Shown here: positions 1 through 9,839 of the stretch, piece by piece | Layout of the letters: each line of letters opens with the position of its first letter | Numbering within the stretch: the stretch's first letter is position 1 | Assembly (NCBI GenBank): GCA_963691655.1 | Contig: OY829326.1 | Location: 147,516,998-147,580,997 of the forward strand | Reading direction: 5' to 3' | DNA from: Toxonevra muliebris | Taxonomy: Eukaryota; Arthropoda; Insecta; Diptera; Pallopteridae | Length of the DNA stretch: 64,000 bases | The notes under the pieces: model-generated | The model's database searches: none | Seen by the model: only the letters and a program-made list of their open reading frames with translations | Told to the model about the DNA's origin: nothing | Program-made: the position numbers and the translations under genes

Positions 1-435
1 TTCGGTTCTTCGGCTAATCGGCCTAAAATTGCACCTTCGGCTTCGGCAAAAAATAGTCGAAGTTTAGGCCGAAGTATTTTGCCGAAGCCGAAGATTATAA
101 GCATTTTATTTTATAATAATTTTTACCATAGATTGGTAGTAAAAATTTATACAAATAAATTAATGTGAAGTGTAGATATATAGTCGATGTAACTGTATAT
201 TTTGACGTAAACAAATTTTTAAATGATTCTTGAAATAAATAATATTTGTCAGCTCCTTCGACGGTGAACAATTATTTAGTTTTTCTGGTGAGCTTTTTAT
301 TTAGAGTATCTACTATTTATATTTTTCTGTATATGTTTGCAAAATTTACTTTCAGATTTTTATTTTTTATATTTTAAAAATCCTTTGGCCTTCGGCTTCG
401 GCCGAAGGTTAGATGAATGGCCGAAGTTCGGCTTA
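1..435. repeat. CTTCGGC-rich inverted repeat cut by the window edge
   Basis: The first 95 bases and bases 380-435 are dense in CTTCGGC/GCCGAAG. A stem can be drawn between CTTCGGCTTCGGCAAAA near 34-50 and TTTTGCCGAAGCCGAAG near 78-94, and TCGGCCTAAA pairs with TTTAGGCCGA. Bases 100-375 are plain AT-rich spacer. The design, GC-rich palindromic blocks at both sides of an AT core, suggests a foldback or MITE-like element, but the left end is outside the window so no boundary or target duplication can be shown. No coding sequence is visible. Confidence 0.5.
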
Positions 436-836
436 GACACTAGCGTTCACTCTCTAAGGTAAAACATTACTTTTTTACCTCGTTACCCAGCACGTTACTC
501 TAAAGAGTAAGTGAAGAGTTTACTCTCTCCAGACTTTTCATAGATCTGTAAACAACACCTATTTGATATTCCATGTAGCAAGTAAAGCTTTTTACTCTTT
601 AAGCCTTTTCTCTTAAATACGTTAAAAAGCTAAAAGCTTCTCGGGAAATTATAGGTCTCAGTACATTACAAATTTTATAGTTTTCCTAGAATTATTCTTT
701 GAATAAGTTTCTTTTTGGTATACATTTTCGTTCTCTACAAATTCCAGATTTTCATATTAGTGTTCCGAACTTATCACTTAATTTATTTACTTTTTTTTAA
801 TATAGCATTTCTGGTTCAAACTAAGAAAAGCACTGC

Positions 837-920
837 ACAGCTCGCAGAATAGTTTTCCTTTAGGACCTTATTCTATTTACAGCTCGCAGAATAGTTTTCC
901 TTTAGGACCTTATTCTATTT
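837..920. repeat. Exact 42-bp tandem duplication
   Basis: Two adjacent copies of a 42-base unit starting ACAGCTCGCAGAATAG and ending TTATTCTATTT follow one another with no mismatch that I can see, and the first bases of a third copy (ACA) follow. The lack of divergence implies a young duplication, unlike the surrounding decayed repeats. Confidence 0.9.
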
Positions 921-1633
921 ACAATCCCTGGCGTATTCGATTCGCCACTCTCGGCTAGTGTTGATTCGATACCCACATAGTAACGATATTTTTACTTATT
1001 ACTTATATCGAATAAAGGTATCGATGTCACCGAAAATATTGGAAAAAAAAGTATCGAATATGTACTTGTATCGAATACTCATTTAAAGAGACAAATTACG
1101 CTATTCAACAGGAAATTTGCGTCAGGCACATGCATCATTTCTTTGATGGCGTACTCAGTTTGTCGCCTATATGCCATTTTTTTTGAGCTATTACGATTTG
1201 AAGCGCGCGAATTATTAGAAATGACATACGAGGTGCCAGACGCAAAAGATTAACTGCAATTTATATGATATTTATTATGTTTAGATACACAATGTTAGAA
1301 ATTTTATAATAGCAGGAAAACTATTCAACATATTGTATCGAATTATCACTACTCTCGGCTCGTATATAGGCGATTATTCAAAAATTTACACAAGAATGTT
1401 TTTTTTTTAAGTTGTAGCGACGAAAATTGTATAGCTGGAATATGCTAAGTTGTTTCCAGGGTCGTGCCGAGGAAGCCTATAGCCGGTTCCGAACAACGGT
1501 GTGGCAATTTGTTATGATTTAGTGGTTTTGCCATTGCCTACCTAGATGTGTATTTGTACACTTTCTTATAATTGCCTTTCACTTTATATCGTATGTAGTG
1601 TAGTGAATATAAAAGGATAAGAATTAACCACCA
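921..1633. other. AT-rich noncoding DNA with a TATCGAAT cluster
   Basis: No gene is seen. Between about 967 and 1075 the motif (T)ATCGAAT/ATTCGATA or close variants occurs five or more times, in both orientations, and once more near 1336. The rest is unremarkable. Confidence 0.4.
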
Positions 1634-1706
1634 GACCTAGACGGGAATCAAGCCCGAAATATTCCGAGTGAAAGTCTAGTGCATTAACCACTGGACTATT
1701 GAGGTC
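1634..1706 (-). pseudogene. tRNA-Glu-like relic (tRNA pseudogene or SINE head)
   Basis: Read on the minus strand this is a 73-base tRNA-shaped sequence. It has an A-box-like TAGTCCAGTGGTTAATG, a CTTTCAC loop like the anticodon loop of tRNA-Glu(TTC), and a T-arm CGGG-CTTGATT-CCCG overlapping a B-box-like element. The acceptor ends GACCT and AGGTC pair. The anticodon stem pairs poorly, so it is decayed. It may be a lone tRNA pseudogene or the head of a tRNA-derived SINE; the downstream minus-strand sequence shows no tail that I recognise. Confidence 0.6.
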
Positions 1707-3165
1707 GGTTCTTCTAACACTGTCCAAATCTCTTTGTTTGATAATTTTATGATGATTCAAGTCCTACTACCGATGACAAGATATAGGTTCTTGAGAAAGT
1801 ATTTTCTCCAATTACTCGGCAATCAATCCAAAGAATCAGCTAGGTTATCTAAACTGGACGGGGTGAGTTTAGTAAAAGTCCAGCTTTAATTCTAGGAGCT
1901 ATAGTGCTAATTGTGAATCACAGTGGGTCTGCCGTGGGTCAGCCACCTTAACCAACCAACCAACCTACCACCGATATGTGCGGTTGAGTCATCCAACACA
2001 AGGAAAAAGAAATTAATTTTATTCTATTTTTCTTCCTAGCGAAGTAATGGCTCTTTAGTATCACGTCGTAACTGTTATTGTTACTTTTAATGAAGTAATG
2101 GTATCAGATCAAGAATATGTAGAGCTTCTGACATGTCGAAAACGTTTTGTCAATCTTTTCTGGATTTCGATTTCCCTGTTGACAGCAAAGCCCCAGGTTT
2201 CTTTAGGTCTGCCTTAACAACGATTTCCTTGTGAGTTTCACTAAAAGGCAACGTGAAAAGTTTCACTGACATCCTTACGGAGTATACCGGTCTATTGATT
2301 GCACAGACATTTTTCGGTTGCCCCATATAATTTATAATGAATTTATTTAGAATAACTCTTTCAGATTTCTTTTCTTGAGAATCTTAATTCAGATGCCCGC
2401 TTTAGGTAGCCAATAGTTAGATACATTTTCCGCAGTCCAAATAGCTTCGAAAAGGGAAGGGGGTGAAAATTGCATGGATTGATTTCAAAAACTTTGCCAG
2501 GAACATTATCATAACCACGGGCTTTTCTTTTAGAGAGAGAGAGGATAGAGATCAGAGTTTAGAGAACAAAAAGAGAACAACCAAATTCTGATTAAACTGT
2601 AGCTTTCTCTAGCTGTGTAAGATGCTAAGCTTTCGGTTCACAACTGCAATTTAACCTTTTAATGCCTGATTTTTTTCTTTTTAAGAAAAAAAAAATTTTT
2701 ATATGTATTTTATAACCCTGATCACGAAAATGATAAGAATTTTGGAAATTATTAACCTGTTTGCTAGCTATCGAGAAATTTCTATCGATTTTGAATAAAG
2801 TTTTTACATCAATATATTGTTGTTAAGATTGCAATGTTATATTATTCATTAAATTGTAATAAAGCCGAGCTAAATTAATCCAAATAATGTATTTAACATG
2901 TTTTTATAATTAAATTATCACAAAAAACTCAAACGTTCACAGGGCTATGAAAACTAGTATACGCGATGTTTGCAAACGTTCAACCGTAACTATCAATGTA
3001 ATGGGATATCTGACAGTTGAGTGCAAAAAAGGTGAACCAAAATAGAGAATGTACACAAAATAGAAGAAAAAATTAGAAATTATTTACACAAAACAAAATT
3101 ATCATGAAATGAAATAAGCATATCATATAGGATATGTCATGCAATAAAGGGTTAAGATAGATGCC
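1707..3165. other. Noncoding DNA, nothing recognised
   Basis: AT-rich sequence without a credible reading frame. It holds a short (CCAA)n-like run near 1948-1965 and an AGAGAGAG run near 2532, and no paired ends or protein similarity that I can identify. Confidence 0.4.
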
Positions 3166-3479
3166 CCATACACATTGACGAAGGCAGCTACACGACTGCA
3201 ATGTCGAATTATAAAAACAACATGTTCTTATGGAGACGATTATTTTGGCGACGTCACGACTACATGACCACATACCATAATTGTGGCTGTAGCCAATTTT
3301 ATATCTATTTCTAATTTGACAAACGACAGAGAAGAGAGTTTGCTTTTGTTGTTTTGGCTGAGTTTGCTGCAGGTGGTGGCGCTTCCATTGTGTTTAGTAG
3401 CTGACTACGCGGCGACAGTTGTAGCCGACAGAATTTCGCAGTCGTGTGTTCGTGTAGCTGCTGTCGTCAATGTGTATGG
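3166..3479. mobile_element. Candidate 314-bp MITE with ~27-bp inverted ends
   Basis: The left end CCATACACATTGACGA and the reverse complement of the right end agree over their first 16 bases, then both continue with GCAGCTACACGA. The interior is locally GC-richer than the flanks, which produces spurious short open frames on both strands; none has an ATG start and a protein-like composition. I see no convincing target-site duplication, so the superfamily is unassigned. A host regulatory hairpin is a less likely alternative. Confidence 0.6.
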
Positions 3480-4775
3480 ACCAAGAGACTTAAAGAGTTC
3501 CAGAAACAATTCAGGCAATTCGAGTTCCGAAACTTTTTTGTATATACCTACAAGAATTTTTAAATACTTAGAATGAGTCAGAAAGGTGAGACTTAAATTT
3601 AGATGTATAATGAATCCATAAATATCAGGACGGCTCTGAGTTTTGCATCCATTCGGTTGTGATCCAAATTATAACAAGCTACACTTGTTTAATTTGTATA
3701 TAGATGACTGTAATATAGATGGAAAATCGTAAAATCGATTAATTCACAATGACCTGGTCAATGACCTGAAGCGTGATTGTTTTAAATCAATGGGAAGAAA
3801 GAACGCTAAGACCTTGCTAAATTGGTAACTCTCTCCTTCCCTGATGGATGAACTTGAATACTTAAAGAGTGAGTCAAATTAGGATGCATTATCAGCCTAC
3901 AAGTTTCGGTGATGCCAATACTTTGAATCTACATAAGTAAATGAGCTGCAAATTTTAACAATCTCCAATCTCTCCTTATTGGAAAAAGCATACATACATA
4001 AGTAGATACCTGCATTAAAATTTGTACTTTGTTTTGTCTAAACTTTCTAAATTTTAACTTTTTCACTGCTATGTTGCCACATTTCCAACACAATATTACG
4101 AACCAGCATACATTTATACAATGTATAATTTTTGTACACCTATGTACATATATAAAAATGGTAAAAATAATTACAAAAATATTTTTCTCACTGCAATTTC
4201 ATATAAACATCAAAAAAAAAAATATAAAGCTTAAAGATTTCGAAATAGAAAAAAAAAATTCCATGTTAAAAATAGAACAGAAAATAATAAAGTAACGTAT
4301 TTCTTTTCTTTTCAATAATAAAACTGATAAGAAAAATAACAGAAGAAAAAAAAAAATAAATAACTAAAGAATGATAGAATGAAAGAATTAATAATAAAAA
4401 AGGAAATAGCAAACAAAAGAAAAATCATCATATTATTGCAATAAAGTAAACAAAAAATTTGTATTTAATTTAAAGTTTTTTTTTTTTTTTTTTGGTCGTC
4501 TTGTTTTCTTCATGCTGCTCAAGTGTAAAGAAAAAAATGAACAAAAAAAAAATAGAAAAATTTTAATGAATAACTGAAAAAAAAGTGGGCAAGAGGGAGT
4601 ACCAGAAAATTGGAGGGTGAGGGGGAAGTGAAAGAAAGAAGAAGCAGAAAAAGTTTATAAACTACAGCAAAAAAAGATTTGGAATGAAATTATAATATAA
4701 AAATATCAAGAGAATTTAAAGTAGTCCGAGTAGCAGCATTTTTGTAGTACGGGTGCGGATTGCTAGATAGATGGA
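3480..4775. other. AT-rich noncoding DNA
   Basis: No gene seen. It contains long A-rich and T-rich runs (a T tract near 4477-4493) and A-rich low-complexity sequence from about 4200 to 4700. Confidence 0.4.
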
Positions 4776-4787
4776 GTGGAGTGTAGA

Positions 4788-4850
4788 CAACAAACAGACG
4801 GACGGACAGACAGACAGACGTATGGACAAACAGACACTCAAACAACAAAG
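4788..4850. repeat. Degenerate ACAGACGG/ACAG simple repeat
   Basis: A short run of ACAGACGGACGGACAGACAG-type units, imperfect. Reading through it gives a repetitive Asp/Gln/Thr peptide, which is a by-product of the repeat. Confidence 0.8.
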
Positions 4851-5119
4851 CGTACTACAAAAATACAATTTTTAAAATGTTGCACTCGTTTTTATTGTAA
4901 TTTATACATAAGAAAGAGAGAAATAAAATGTAAAACAAAACAAAAAAACAAAAAAAAAGTGCAAACATATTACAGTCACAAGTAATTATTTCGATATAAA
5001 CACAAAGGCACAAAGTTGTTGGTTGGACAGACAGAAAGACTGTCGGCCGATTGGATAAATGGGTGGACTAACGTATATGGAGAGCCAGTGGCGGATCTAG
5101 GATTGATTTTCGGAGGGTT

Positions 5120-6085
5120 AATTTTGCTTGATTATGGGGTAATTATTTAATCGATAACTAGACCAAAACCCAGACCAAAAATTTAATTAATAGTCAGATC
5201 AAAATCCAGACCGAAAACCAATTAAAAAATTCGAACTCAGACTGAAATTCAGATCAAATTCATACCCAAAATAAAACCAAAAGTCAGACCAAATTCAGAT
5301 CGAAAAGAATCCATAATGCAAACCAAAATTAAAAGCAGAAATTAGCTACAAAATAGAACAAATTCAGACCAGTAATAAAACAGAGTTTCAGCTTAGAACT
5401 CTGACCAAAAGCAAACCAAATTTCAAACTAAATTCTGACCAAAACTCGAACTAAAAGTAGACCGAAATTCCGAGCAAGCCCACGCCACAAAAAAAAAAAA
5501 AACAAAACTAAAATTCAGATAGAAAGAAGACTGAATTCAGAGCAAAAGTCAAATCAAAATTTAGACCAAATTCAGATCAAATATCTGACTAAAACTCATA
5601 TCAAATTCAAACCAAATCTCAGATCAAAAAAGAAACGAAAATACAAACCAAATTAAAGGCAAAAATCAGCTCCACCATTGATCGGATTCAGACCGAAATT
5701 CCGACTAAAGTTCCGACACAATAAAAAACCAATAGCTAGACTAACTTCAGATCAAATATTAGTTCAAAACTCAGACCAAATTCAGATCAAAAAGAAATCG
5801 AATTCAAACCGAACGCCAAACCAAATTCAGAACAGAAATCAAACGAAGTTTCAGCTTAAAGGTCAGACTAAAAGCAAACCAGATTTCATACTAAATTCAG
5901 ACCAAAACTCAGATGAAAAGAAGACAAAAATTCCGAACAAACCAACGCCAAAAATCAAAGCGAAAGAAGACCAAATTCAGAACAGATATTAAATCAAAAA
6001 TCAGGTAAAAATTTAAACCAAAACCAGATTTAAAATAAAGGCTAACATAAACCGAAATCCATTAACAATCACTCCAAAAGTAGAG
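5120..6085. repeat. Degenerate CAGACCAAAATT array with 463-bp higher-order period
   Basis: Nearly 1 kb is built from 11-13-base units close to CAGACCAAAATT or CAGATCAAATT. On top of this runs a longer period: GTTTCAGCTT at 5385 and 5848, GCAAACC at 5411 and 5874, and ATTCCGA at 5467 and 5930 all recur at exactly 463 bases, so the second half is a diverged duplicate of the first. CAGTGGC at 5086 and its inverse GCCACTG at 6208-6214 flank the array and could be element ends, but no target duplication is seen. A 104-codon open frame inside is repeat-derived (Gln, Lys, Asn, Ser) and I do not call it a gene. Confidence 0.85.
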
Positions 6086-6214
6086 AATCTACAAATTGAT
6101 TCTGAAATTTCAGATTTAATGTAGTCGAAATGTATGTAATAACAAGTTGGACTGAAGAAAAATTTTTAAAGGTTATAATGCAGCTTCCATAGTTCTCCTC
6201 TGAGTCAGCCACTG

Positions 6215-7277
6215 CAATGAGTAATGCATGAGCAAGTATCTACCGATTAAAAGCACAAAACAAATGCAAGAGAAAGAGATATAGGAACGCATAGAAAGAC
6301 AAAACGACAGATCAACAAACTGTCTGCCTGGCTGCCTGACAGATGAATGCTTAAAAAGGTGGGTTGTTTAAGTTGGTTTAGTTGCTTCATTTTTCATCAT
6401 TTTGCTTTTGGTTTATTGGTTTTTTTTGTATGAAAAAAAAAATATAATAAAAAAAAAGAAGAGAAAAAGGCGAAAACGACGACTATGACGACTATTGTAT
6501 AACGAACATCAGCGCCTTGCATTTCGACAAAAACTTGAAACAACGACCAACAAAATATCTGTTAGATACAGCTAGAGAGATGGTGTTAGTATTAGCGCTC
6601 AAGTTATAAAATTTGAAAAAAAAAAAAGGAAATAAATAAAAATATTTATGTACCTACAAAAAAAAAAAAACAAAAACGTAAAACTTTGTCCAAATTACAG
6701 ACCATGTAGAAGAAAGAGAACAAACTGCCTGACTGACTGTAATGGCAGCCAGCAGGCAGTCAACAGCATCAACAAATAATTTTGTGTAGCCTTTGCGTTT
6801 TCTCTCCCATTTGGTTTCATCTTGCAATGCCAGAGATTTATGTTTAAATAACTAGAAAAATTGGCATACAACTAAAACAGAAACAACATGCGCAAAAAAT
6901 ACAATAACATTAAATGAAATGAATAATAAATACATATACATATATACGAATAAATTAGGAGTGCGGTCATGTTGTAACATAAGATGCGCTACATTTTCTT
7001 TAACCCATTTAAGACTAATGTTTCGGAAAAAATAAATTTAAAAATTCGTTAAAATTACATTTAATATAAATATTTCCACAAAGTTGTTACTGATAAGTTA
7101 AATATAAAAACTTACGCAACATATTTAATTTTGTTATCATATCGAGCTTACCTGAAAAGAGAAAAGGAAAATGTTTAAATTTAGTAATGTTTTTTTTTTT
7201 TTTTAAGAGAAAAATATTTAAGTAGATTATATTATAAATATTAAACAACTTATTAAATATTAAACTTATAATTAGCA
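6215..7277. other. AT-rich noncoding DNA
   Basis: Low-complexity A/T-rich sequence with short GACTGACTG-like and GCCTGCCTG-like tracts near 6323 and 6726. No gene is recognised. Confidence 0.4.
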
Positions 7278-7371
7278 GAGCGCTAAATCACTTTTTTTCC
7301 GCTTTTTAATTTTCAAAAAGCACTAAAATCAGCGGGAAAAGCGCTGAGTTGGCCACACTGATGAAAACCAT
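7278..7371. repeat. Stem-forming block ending GGCCACACTG (orphan hAT-like end)
   Basis: GAGCGCTAAATC at the left and GGGAAAAGCGCT at the right can pair, and the right edge read in reverse begins CAGTGTGGCCAAC, a style of end common in hAT elements. I cannot find a matching partner end, so it may be a solo terminus of a decayed nonautonomous element. Confidence 0.35.
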
Positions 7372-7648
7372 GCCGCAGGCAGCTCTCTTTCTCTCTCTCT
7401 CTCTCTATTTTGTATTTACATAGCTATATGTTTGGTGGAAAAGATGAACTAATCAGATGATAGCTCTCTTTTGGGACTCTTAAGGCGAATTAGCTGATCG
7501 GAGGCCGCACAGTGGTTGAAAAATGGATAAAACCCATTTTTTCATTAGCTCCAATCTTTGTTTTTTTTTTCCTTTTTTACTAATAAATATCTGAATGTCA
7601 TGTTTTAAAAATATTAGGGTGGCATCTGTATAAGTTTTTTATGTGGGA

Positions 7649-8181
7649 CTAGGGAAGCCAGACGTACTGATTTGATCAGAAAATGTCCTGATTTTTTAAT
7701 TAATACTGATTTTTTGAAATCTCGAAATCAGTACGAAAATGTACTGATTTTTGTATTTTGTACCGATTTTAGTGTTTTGTACTGATTTTTTAAAATTAAT
7801 ATCTTAAGAATTTTGTGATTAACTTTAATGGTCTTAAAATCGTTTATTTCTTTTTCTGATCATGCTTGAAGAAAAGTCGGTTAACGTAAGTTTTTAAATG
7901 AGTGAAAGGAATTTTTTATTAATTGAATTTGATTATTGTCCTTAGCTCTCACAACCCTCAAAATATGGAGACTGATATACGTAACCAACATTGTCTACTG
8001 ACAAGGGAAAAAATGGACACACAAAATCGGAGAAAATTTTTCAGGACGTTTATAATAAATACTATATTACATTGAAATTACTAGGTAATAAAATCATAAA
8101 AACTGTACTGATTTGTATTGATTTTTACTGCTTTCCAACGTCTAATGTACTGATTTCGCGATTCAAAAATCTGGCTACCCA
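7649..8181. mobile_element. 533-bp nonautonomous hAT-like element with 8-bp target duplication
   Basis: Ends are CTAGGGAAGCCAGA at the left and TCTGGCTACCCA at the right, inverted copies apart from one mismatch and one indel, of the CAGGGxAGCCAGA style seen in hAT elements. ATGTGGGA directly precedes the element and ATGTGGGC directly follows it, an 8-bp target duplication with one difference. The interior is T-rich, with several TACTGATTTT units between 7669 and 7790 and again near 8106 and 8149. No transposase is encoded, so mobilisation would have been in trans. Confidence 0.7.
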
Positions 8182-8550
8182 ATGTGGGCCCTTTAAAGTC
8201 GATAAATGTTAGAACGTTTGGTAAGAGAGAGCCATATAATCTATATTTGAGCTTATCACTCCAAAATTACTAAAAGCATGCCAAATTTATATATATTTCT
8301 TATTGAAAGCATTGTCATAGATGAGGCTTAAAAAAAAATAAATTGGCTTTATTTAAAAGTCCTAAAAAAATCATTTACACCAACTTTAGTAGATAATATC
8401 TAATGAACGACGTCGACCGATGTTTTATGTTATATATTTAATTGAAGCTTGAACTTTAAGCTATGCAATGCAAACAAATTTAGCTGCCCTTATCTGCCCC
8501 TCTCTTCGTAATTAAAAAAAAAAAAAAACTAAAACCATATGAGGTAAAAC

Positions 8551-8755
8551 TGACATTGTATTAACATAATCAACTCTGGTACCAAATTTTGTAACTCTAC
8601 GACGACTTCTTCTATTTTTGTCCGCCTTTGGTTGTATGGGATGTGGGCGTGGCAGTGGGAGTATTATTTTTATTTTTGCACCCTGACGTTGTATTGACAT
8701 AAGCAACTCCTGTACCAAAATTTGTGACTCTACGACGATTCCTTCTATTTTTGTT
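8551..8755. repeat. Diverged 133-bp tandem duplication
   Basis: TGACATTGTATTAACATAA at 8551 recurs as TGACGTTGTATTGACATAA at 8684. Both are followed by a CAACTC.TGTACCAAA core and then CTCTACGACGA..TCTTCTATTTTTGT, so about 72 bases match with scattered substitutions. The part between the copies includes the GC-rich GGGATGTGGGCGTGGCAGTGGG. Confidence 0.8.
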
Positions 8756-8782
8756 CTCTTTTTGTATGAAGTTCAACCACTG

Positions 8783-8906
8783 TCGGCCGCACTCTCTTTT
8801 CGTTTTTTTTTTTTATATGAAGTTTGTAAGCTCTCAATTTAAGAAAGCGAAAAATTTCATAAAAAAAAACGATGAAAAGAGTGTGGCTTCGGTCGCTGAA
8901 TTCGCC
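8783..8906. repeat. Short hairpin repeat
   Basis: CGGCCGCACTCTCTTTTCG followed by a T run pairs with an A run, GATGAAAAGAGTGTGGCTTCGG about 80 bases downstream. A related half-hairpin (GAGAGCGTATAAATTTCATAC, A run, GAAAAAAGAGTGCAACATTAGG) lies at 18531-18587, so this is probably a dispersed small foldback family. Confidence 0.5.
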
Positions 8907-9029
8907 ATTACTCTACATAAAACTCAAAAGCAAATTTATTCCTTATCAGCTTAAAAAAAAACTTGTACCAATACAAAAAACTTAGAAATTAGTTAATTTG
9001 AATCAAAATTCAAACATTTTTAGTATATT

Positions 9030-9830
9030 TTTTGTATGTGAGGTGTCCTCTAGTGAACAGATTTAGAACTTCTAATTAGAATAAATCATTTGCAATAAAG
9101 ATACGATATGAAAAAAATATCGAAATCTGTCAAGAAAACTTTAAATTTGACCGATTTCAGTATTTTGTTTGCATGAGTGGTGCCCTCTAGCGATAAGTTT
9201 CCGAATACACGTGTTGCTTGAAACCTTTCGCGCATAAAAAATTCAATTTTAAGAACTAATGTTTAGGAAACAACTTTTTGAAGATTTCGAAATTGGCTTC
9301 TAGAGGTCAGGTTTGGAGCTATTTTGTAGTAATAAATCTTTTACAGTAAAGAAGCATTTACAATGATTAAGATTTTACCAATTTTTTCGAATTTCAGTAT
9401 TGATTAAATTCTTTTCCCTAGAAGAAAAATTTACGATGGAGAACTTCGTTGGCAACATTTTTGTATGGAAAGCACCCTCTAGCGGTAAGTTTTCGATTTA
9501 TCGTACAGCTTAAACCCTTTCTCGTGTAAGAAAAGCATATTAAACTAGAAGAATCTTGCAAATTGGTGTTTTAAGACAAAAGGCTATGTGAGAAGTGCCC
9601 TCCAGCGCGTAGTTTTCGAAATTGGATATAAAAAACTTATGATGGTGGAAAAATCGGTAGTTTAGAATCAACATTAAAATGATTTCGGCAACTTCTTTGT
9701 ATGGGAGTTGTCTTCTAATTTCCGAAGGTTACGCATAATGTAAATCAGAGTGAAGGAAATATCGATTTCAGGATTAAGTTCATATGGAAGTTGCTCCCCC
9801 TAGCGATTGAAACGTTCAAATAACAGATAC
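9030..9830. repeat. Decayed satellite, ~140-bp monomers (locus A)
   Basis: A core near TTTGTATGxxAGGTGCCCTCTAGCG recurs with the variable part of its text at about 9043, 9181, 9472, 9596 and 9792, that is at one or two steps of roughly 125-147 bases. The second monomer is preceded by GATTTCAGTATTTTGTTTG, also seen at locus B (41280-41640). The monomers are strongly diverged, as in an old inactive tandem array. Confidence 0.65.
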
Positions 9831-9839
9831 CAACCAAAA

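Larger units (their letters stand above)
7510..8782. mobile_element. Candidate inverted-repeat element carrying a nested hAT-like insertion
   Basis: The left end starts CAGTGGTTGAA and the right end finishes TTCAACCACTG, a 11-base inverted match. GGCCGCA lies immediately outside on the left (7503-7509) and, two bases removed, on the right (8785-8791), resembling a 7-8-bp target duplication of hAT type. Without the 533-bp nested insertion and its duplicated target the element would be about 730 bp and non-coding. Further out, GGCGAATT...GGCCGCAC at 7486 and its inverse at 8879-8906 suggest that the site itself was part of an older inverted repeat. Confidence 0.45.

Noticed and set aside
3283..3576. 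97-codon plus-strand frame over the 3.2-3.5 kb MITE
   Set aside because: It has no ATG start and spans the right end of an inverted-repeat element.
5678..5992. 104-codon frame in the CAGACCAAAATT array
   Set aside because: Its text is a direct translation of the degenerate repeat and begins inside the repeat.
5086..6214. Reading the CAGACC array as a hAT element with CAGTGGC ends
   Set aside because: Only seven bases match at the ends and the eight flanking bases on the two sides are different, so a transposon boundary is not supported.
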